A stretch of 64,000 nt of DNA, taken from contig NZ_RCZH01000012.1 of the NCBI RefSeq assembly GCF_006438875.1, positions 124,001-188,000 of the forward strand, in the 5' to 3' direction. The DNA is from Flavobacterium pectinovorum. GTDB taxonomy: Bacteria > Bacteroidota > Bacteroidia > Flavobacteriales > Flavobacteriaceae. The notes under the pieces are model-generated. The model did not search any database and was not told the DNA's origin. It worked only from the letters and a program-made list of their open reading frames with translations. Positions 60,146 to 64,000 of this stretch are shown here, piece by piece (the stretch's first letter is position 1; each line of letters begins with the position of its first letter). The translations under genes were made by a program, and so were the position numbers.

Positions 60146-61019
60146 TTTAAAAAGTTATTTAAATCTTCACTTAATTGTTTTTATCTGGGGTTTTACAGCC
60201 ATTTTAGGCGCTTTAATTACAATTGATGCCGAAAATTTAGTTTGGTTCAGAATGCTTTTAGCGGGCATTTTTCTGGCTGGATTCATTGTTTATAAGAAGC
60301 AATCTTTTGTGATTTCTATGCAGTCTTTTGCCAAATTGATTTTTGTTGGATTGCTAATTGCACTTCATTGGATTTTCTTTTTTAGGGCAATTCATGTTTC
60401 TAATGTTTCAATAACGCTTTCGATATTTTCGTTGGGTGCTTTTTTTGCTTCCTTATTAGAGCCGCTTTTTTACGGAAGAAAAATATTATTCTATGAAGTT
60501 TTCTTCGGATTAATTATTATCGCAGGTTTGGCACTTATCATGCAAGTCGAAGTTAAATATCTACATGGTATGTATTATGCTTTGGCTGCAATTATTTTGG
60601 GTGTTTTATTTACTTTAATGAATGGTAAACTGATTACAGAACACGATCCGTCTGTTATTACATTTTATGAGTTTGGCGCAGGAGTTTTCTTTATTTCTGT
60701 TTATTTTTTAGTGCAGGGAAAATTTACCGCTGATTTTTTTACAATGTCATTAAATAACTGGGTTTTATTACTGGTTTTGGCCTCTGTTTGTACTGCTTAT
60801 GCATTTACGGCTTCGGTTAAAGTTATGCAGAAACTAACACCTTATACGGTGATGTTAACGACTAATTTAGAGCCTGTTTACGGAATTATACTGGCTTATT
60901 TTATTCTGGGAGGAAAAGAAAAAATGAGTACAGAATTTTATATTGGCGCCCTTATAATTGTAATTACAGTTATTTTAAACGGCGTTTTTAAACATTATAA
61001 AAATAAGAAAGAACTGTAA
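60132..61019 (+). CDS. EamA/DMT family transporter
   Basis: 295 residues from the ATG at 60132 (MRNDNLKSYLNLHLIVFIWGF); a longer frame to 60096 lies inside the permease gene. Ten hydrophobic helices as two EamA repeats (FIWGFTAILGALIT; VCTAYAFTASVKVMQKLTPYTVMLTTNLEPVYGIILAYFILGGKE). Metabolite exporter of the drug/metabolite superfamily; substrate unknown. It overlaps the permease gene upstream. Confidence 0.9.
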   Translation: MRNDNLKSYLNLHLIVFIWGFTAILGALITIDAENLVWFRMLLAGIFLAGFIVYKKQSFVISMQSFAKLIFVGLLIALHWIFFFRAIHVSNVSITLSIFSLGAFFASLLEPLFYGRKILFYEVFFGLIIIAGLALIMQVEVKYLHGMYYALAAIILGVLFTLMNGKLITEHDPSVITFYEFGAGVFFISVYFLVQGKFTADFFTMSLNNWVLLLVLASVCTAYAFTASVKVMQKLTPYTVMLTTNLEPVYGIILAYFILGGKEKMSTEFYIGALIIVITVILNGVFKHYKNKKEL

Positions 61020-61130
61020 TAGTTTACTTATTTTTAAATAACAAATTGATACTTTACTAACAATTAACTGTGCCAATGATATAATATTTTTATATTTGCG
61101 GTTCGATTTACAAACAAAATTCAAAAATCC

Positions 61131-62084
61131 ATGGAATATTTAGATTTTGAGCTTCCAATCAAAGAACTTGAAGAACAGTTAGAAAAGTGTGTTATTATTG
61201 GAAAAGAATCTGATGTTGATGTAACACCAACCTGCAAGGAAATCAACAAGAAATTAGAACAAACTAAGAAAGAAATATACAAAAACCTTACGGCCTGGCA
61301 ACGTGTTCAATTGTCAAGACATCCAAATAGACCTTATACCTTAGATTATATCAGAGCAATTTGCGGAGAGACGTTTCTGGAACTTCACGGTGACAGAAAC
61401 TTTAAAGATGATAAAGCTATGGTTGGCGGACTTGGAAAAATAAACGGACAATCGTTTATGATCGTTGGTCAGCAAAAAGGGTTTAATACAAAAACGCGTC
61501 AATACCGTAATTTTGGTATGGCAAATCCTGAAGGATATCGTAAAGCTTTGCGTTTAATGAAAATGGCAGAGAAATTTGGTATTCCCGTTTTGACTTTGGT
61601 AGATACTCCGGGTGCATACCCAGGACTTGAGGCCGAAGAAAGAGGGCAAGGAGAAGCTATTGCAAGAAATATTTTTGAAATGGTTCGTTTACAAGTGCCA
61701 ATTATCACTATTATTGTTGGTGAAGGTGCTTCTGGAGGAGCTTTAGGAATAGGTGTTGGAGATAAAGTCTATATGTTAGAGAATACTTGGTATTCTGTAA
61801 TTTCTCCAGAATCTTGTTCTTCGATTTTATGGAAAAGCTGGGAATATAAAGAACGTGCTGCTGATGCTTTAAAATTGACTTCATCTGACATGAAAAGACA
61901 AAAATTAGTTGATGACGTTATTCCGGAACCATTAGGAGGAGCACACTATGATCGTGAAACTACTTTTAAAACGGTTGCCGAATATATTACTAAAGGATAT
62001 AACGAATTGAAAGACTTATCAACAGCCGACTTAATTGCCCAAAGAATGGACAAATATAGTAATATGGGCGAGTATAAAGAGTAA
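61131..62084 (+). CDS. accA: acetyl-CoA carboxylase carboxyltransferase subunit alpha
   Basis: 317 residues. The start EYLDFELPIKELEEQLEK, then AWQRVQLSRHPNRPYTLDYI, ELHGDRNFKDDKAMVGGLGKI, GMANPEGYRKALRLMKMAEKFGIPVLTLVDTPGAYPGLEAEERGQGEAIA and GEGASGGALGIGVGD make it a full-length AccA. It transfers the carboxyl group from biotin to acetyl-CoA together with AccD, the first step of fatty acid synthesis. A TATATTTG -7 box lies about 33 bases before the ATG. Confidence 0.97.
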   Translation: MEYLDFELPIKELEEQLEKCVIIGKESDVDVTPTCKEINKKLEQTKKEIYKNLTAWQRVQLSRHPNRPYTLDYIRAICGETFLELHGDRNFKDDKAMVGGLGKINGQSFMIVGQQKGFNTKTRQYRNFGMANPEGYRKALRLMKMAEKFGIPVLTLVDTPGAYPGLEAEERGQGEAIARNIFEMVRLQVPIITIIVGEGASGGALGIGVGDKVYMLENTWYSVISPESCSSILWKSWEYKERAADALKLTSSDMKRQKLVDDVIPEPLGGAHYDRETTFKTVAEYITKGYNELKDLSTADLIAQRMDKYSNMGEYKE

Positions 62085-62103
62085 ATTCTTACAAGATTGA
62101 TAA

Positions 62104-62138
62104 AAATCCGAAGCCTTACAGTTTCGGATTTTTTTTTG
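62104..62138 (+). terminator. terminator after accA
   Basis: AATCCGAA and TTCGGATT pair around a GCCTTACAGT loop, followed by a run of T. Confidence 0.8.
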
Positions 62139-62224
62139 GTTATGAACAAAAAACACTTATTTATAAACAATTAATAGTTATAACTCAATAGCAATTTTTT
62201 TTTAAATTTTGCTACTTTCGCTAT

Positions 62225-63769
62225 ATGGAAAATTTCAAAAATGTAAATCCTGTAAAGGTAGATAAAACCACAATTATTAATTTAGAAAAGGGAAAACTTC
62301 CTCCACAAGTGCTTGATTTAGAAGAGGCTGTGCTTGGGGCGATGATGATTGATAAAAAAGGGGTTGATGATGTAATTGATATTTTACAAGCTGATGCTTT
62401 TTATAAAGACGCACACAAATTTATTTTTGAAGCAATCGTTCAGCTTTTTACCGACACTCAGCCAATCGACTTGCTGACTGTTTCCTCTCAGCTGAAAAAG
62501 AATGGAAAATTAGAACTAGCCGGCGGTGATTTTTATTTAATTCAGCTTACGCAAAAAATTGCATCTTCTGCGCACATTGAATTTCACTCTCGTATCATTC
62601 TTCAGAAATTTATTCAAAGAAGTTTGATTCGTATTTCTTCTGAAATTATTGAAGCGTCATATGATGAAACAACAGATGTATTTAATTTACTTGATCAGGC
62701 CGAATCAAAATTATACGAAGTAACACAAGGAAATATAAAGCGTAGTTCTGAAACTGCTCAAAGTTTAGTTTTGCAAGCTAAAAAACGTATTGAAGAAATT
62801 TCGAAGCAAGAAGGATTGAGTGGTGTCGAAACTGGTTTTACCAATTTAGATAAACTGACTTCGGGATGGCAGCCAAGTGATTTAATTATCATTGCGGCGA
62901 GACCTGCGATGGGAAAAACTGCGTTTGTACTTTCTATGGCTAGAAATATAGCGATCGATTTTGGACATCCGGTAGCATTGTTCTCTCTGGAGATGGCATC
63001 AGTTCAGTTAATCACGAGGTTGATTTCATCAGAAACAGGTTTGTCATCGGAGAAATTACGTACGGGTAAATTAGAGCCTCACGAATGGACGATGTTGAGT
63101 ACCAAAGTGAAAAATTTAGAAAAAGCTCCGCTGTTTATTGATGATACTCCGTCGCTTTCTATTTTTGACTTAAGAGCAAAATGCCGTCGTTTGGTTTCAC
63201 AGCACGGAATCAAAATCATCATTGTTGATTATTTGCAGTTGATGACTGCCGGTGGAAATAGTAAGGGTGGAGGAAACCGTGAGCAGGAGATTTCGACAAT
63301 TTCCCGAAACTTAAAAGCTTTGGCCAAAGAACTTAACGTTCCGGTAATTGCACTTTCTCAGTTATCACGTGCCGTTGAAACGCGTGGATCTAGTAAACGT
63401 CCTTTGCTTTCGGATCTTCGTGAATCTGGAGCGATTGAGCAAGATGCTGATATTGTTTCGTTTTTATATCGACCGGAATATTATAAAATTGACGAATGGG
63501 ATGATGATGAAGCTTCGTCAACCGCTGGTCAGGCAGAGATAATGATAGCCAAGCACCGTAATGGTGGAATTGAAAACGTTCGTTTGAAATTTATTGGACA
63601 TCTTGGAAAATTTGATAACCTGGATGATTTTTCAGGTAATTATGATGATTTGCCATCAAAAATGAATCATGAGGAAAATCCATTTATAACTAAGAATTTA
63701 CCCTCTGCAAATGAAGCATTTGGAAGCAATTTAAATGATGACGATGATGATAGTGATGTTCCATTTTAA
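62225..63769 (+). CDS. dnaB: replicative DNA helicase
   Basis: 514 residues, no intein. The N-terminal domain starts near residue 25 (LPPQVLDLEEAVLGAMMID). Walker A is ARPAMGKTAFVLSMARN, Walker B IIIVDYLQLM, with the arginine finger region LSRAVETRGSSKRPLLSDLRESGAIEQDADIV. The C-terminal tail is acidic (NDDDDDSDVPF). It unwinds DNA at the replication fork as a hexamer. Single gene with terminator. Confidence 0.97.
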   Translation: MENFKNVNPVKVDKTTIINLEKGKLPPQVLDLEEAVLGAMMIDKKGVDDVIDILQADAFYKDAHKFIFEAIVQLFTDTQPIDLLTVSSQLKKNGKLELAGGDFYLIQLTQKIASSAHIEFHSRIILQKFIQRSLIRISSEIIEASYDETTDVFNLLDQAESKLYEVTQGNIKRSSETAQSLVLQAKKRIEEISKQEGLSGVETGFTNLDKLTSGWQPSDLIIIAARPAMGKTAFVLSMARNIAIDFGHPVALFSLEMASVQLITRLISSETGLSSEKLRTGKLEPHEWTMLSTKVKNLEKAPLFIDDTPSLSIFDLRAKCRRLVSQHGIKIIIVDYLQLMTAGGNSKGGGNREQEISTISRNLKALAKELNVPVIALSQLSRAVETRGSSKRPLLSDLRESGAIEQDADIVSFLYRPEYYKIDEWDDDEASSTAGQAEIMIAKHRNGGIENVRLKFIGHLGKFDNLDDFSGNYDDLPSKMNHEENPFITKNLPSANEAFGSNLNDDDDDSDVPF

Positions 63770-63778
63770 CAAAATATT

Positions 63779-63807
63779 AAAAAGCCTTATTATGAGGCTT
63801 TTTTTTA
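63779..63807 (+). terminator. terminator after dnaB
   Basis: AAAGCCTTA and TGAGGCTTT pair around TTA with one G-T pair, followed by T-run. Confidence 0.75.
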
Positions 63808-63897
63808 TGTCTAATGTTAAAATTATTGATTAATTTCTGTAGTTTAGCCAAACCATTTAACAAATCTAATACTATTAACTAATTTAAATTGTAAATT

Positions 63898-64000
63898 ATG
63901 AATGAAGAAACCTTTCCGGGACCTATTGAAATTCCATTAAGCACGGCTCAAGTGTGGGAAAAGAGATTCCAGGATGATACCACGATTGAAGACCCAAAGA
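63898..64000 (+). CDS. hypothetical protein (5' part only)
   Basis: ATG at 63898; 34 residues are visible (MNEETFPGPIEIPLSTAQVW, then EKRFQDDTTIED and PK) up to the window edge. The coding bias looks real, and a spacer of about 90 bases separates it from the dnaB terminator. No family can be named from this part. Confidence 0.55.
   Translation, partial: MNEETFPGPIEIPLSTAQVWEKRFQDDTTIEDPK

Noticed and set aside
62225..63769. Intein in dnaB
   Set aside because: The length (514) and continuous motifs show no insertion.

Overview
The window looks like chromosomal DNA of a Flavobacterium-type Bacteroidota. It is AT-rich. The few promoters I can read match the Bacteroidota form (TTG, a spacer of about 19-21, then TAnnTTTG). 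Lipoproteins with a Cys-Ser/Asn start are common, most genes lack a strong Shine-Dalgarno, and the housekeeping proteins (L34, CarB without its allosteric domain, split transketolase, DnaB, AccA, Tgt) read as flavobacterial. No phage, integrase, insertion-sequence transposase, CRISPR array or rRNA is visible.

Layout. 1-11 kb: end of an anion transporter, an alpha/beta hydrolase, a dense cluster of palindromic repeats, rpmH, carB, envelope proteins, and an ECF sigma/membrane protein/DUF4252 operon. 11-23 kb: a cobalamin region. A cobalamin riboswitch precedes a BtuB-like receptor and a BtuG-like surface propeller. Next to it lie cobC, cobS, a bluB-cobT fusion and cobU, and then a btuF-btuC-(GxxExxY insert)-btuD transporter on the other strand. 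The cell therefore appears to import corrinoids and rebuild the nucleotide loop, and no corrin-ring synthesis genes are present here. 23-37 kb: tRNA/rRNA modification enzymes, a short-chain dehydrogenase, MepB, an ECF sigma factor with a predicted trans-envelope anti-sigma/barrel protein, PrcB-like lipoprotein, rmuC, thioesterase, YceI, TetR regulator and ABC1 kinase. 37-45 kb: a light/carotenoid block (photolyase, SRPBCC, CrtZ, CrtB, CrtI and a CarH-like B12-binding MerR regulator) plus an inward-rectifier K+ channel. 45-51 kb: an accessory stretch with a frameshifted HTH gene, an acyltransferase, and a small-ORF island between duplicated tRNA-Lys loci with decayed tRNA-Leu pieces. 51-64 kb: aroK, a phosphoribosyltransferase, an S4 protein, an FKBP lipoprotein, split transketolase, a ChbG-type deacetylase, tgt, an LptF/G permease, an EamA transporter, accA and dnaB.

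Most interesting points: (1) a CarH-like photoreceptor regulator with intact B12-binding motifs beside carotenoid and photolyase genes, with a shared palindrome in the crtI and regulator promoters; (2) a four-helix-bundle (S23/IVS-type) ORF bounded by complementary ends, outside rRNA; (3) a GxxExxY gene bounded by inverted repeats and inserted inside btuFCD; (4) a Dma-like anti-sigma factor predicted to span both membranes; (5) a tRNA-flanked island with cassette-like small ORFs; (6) a five-copy dispersed intergenic element with a variable central hairpin. All functional statements rest on reading the translated sequences by eye; no database search was run.
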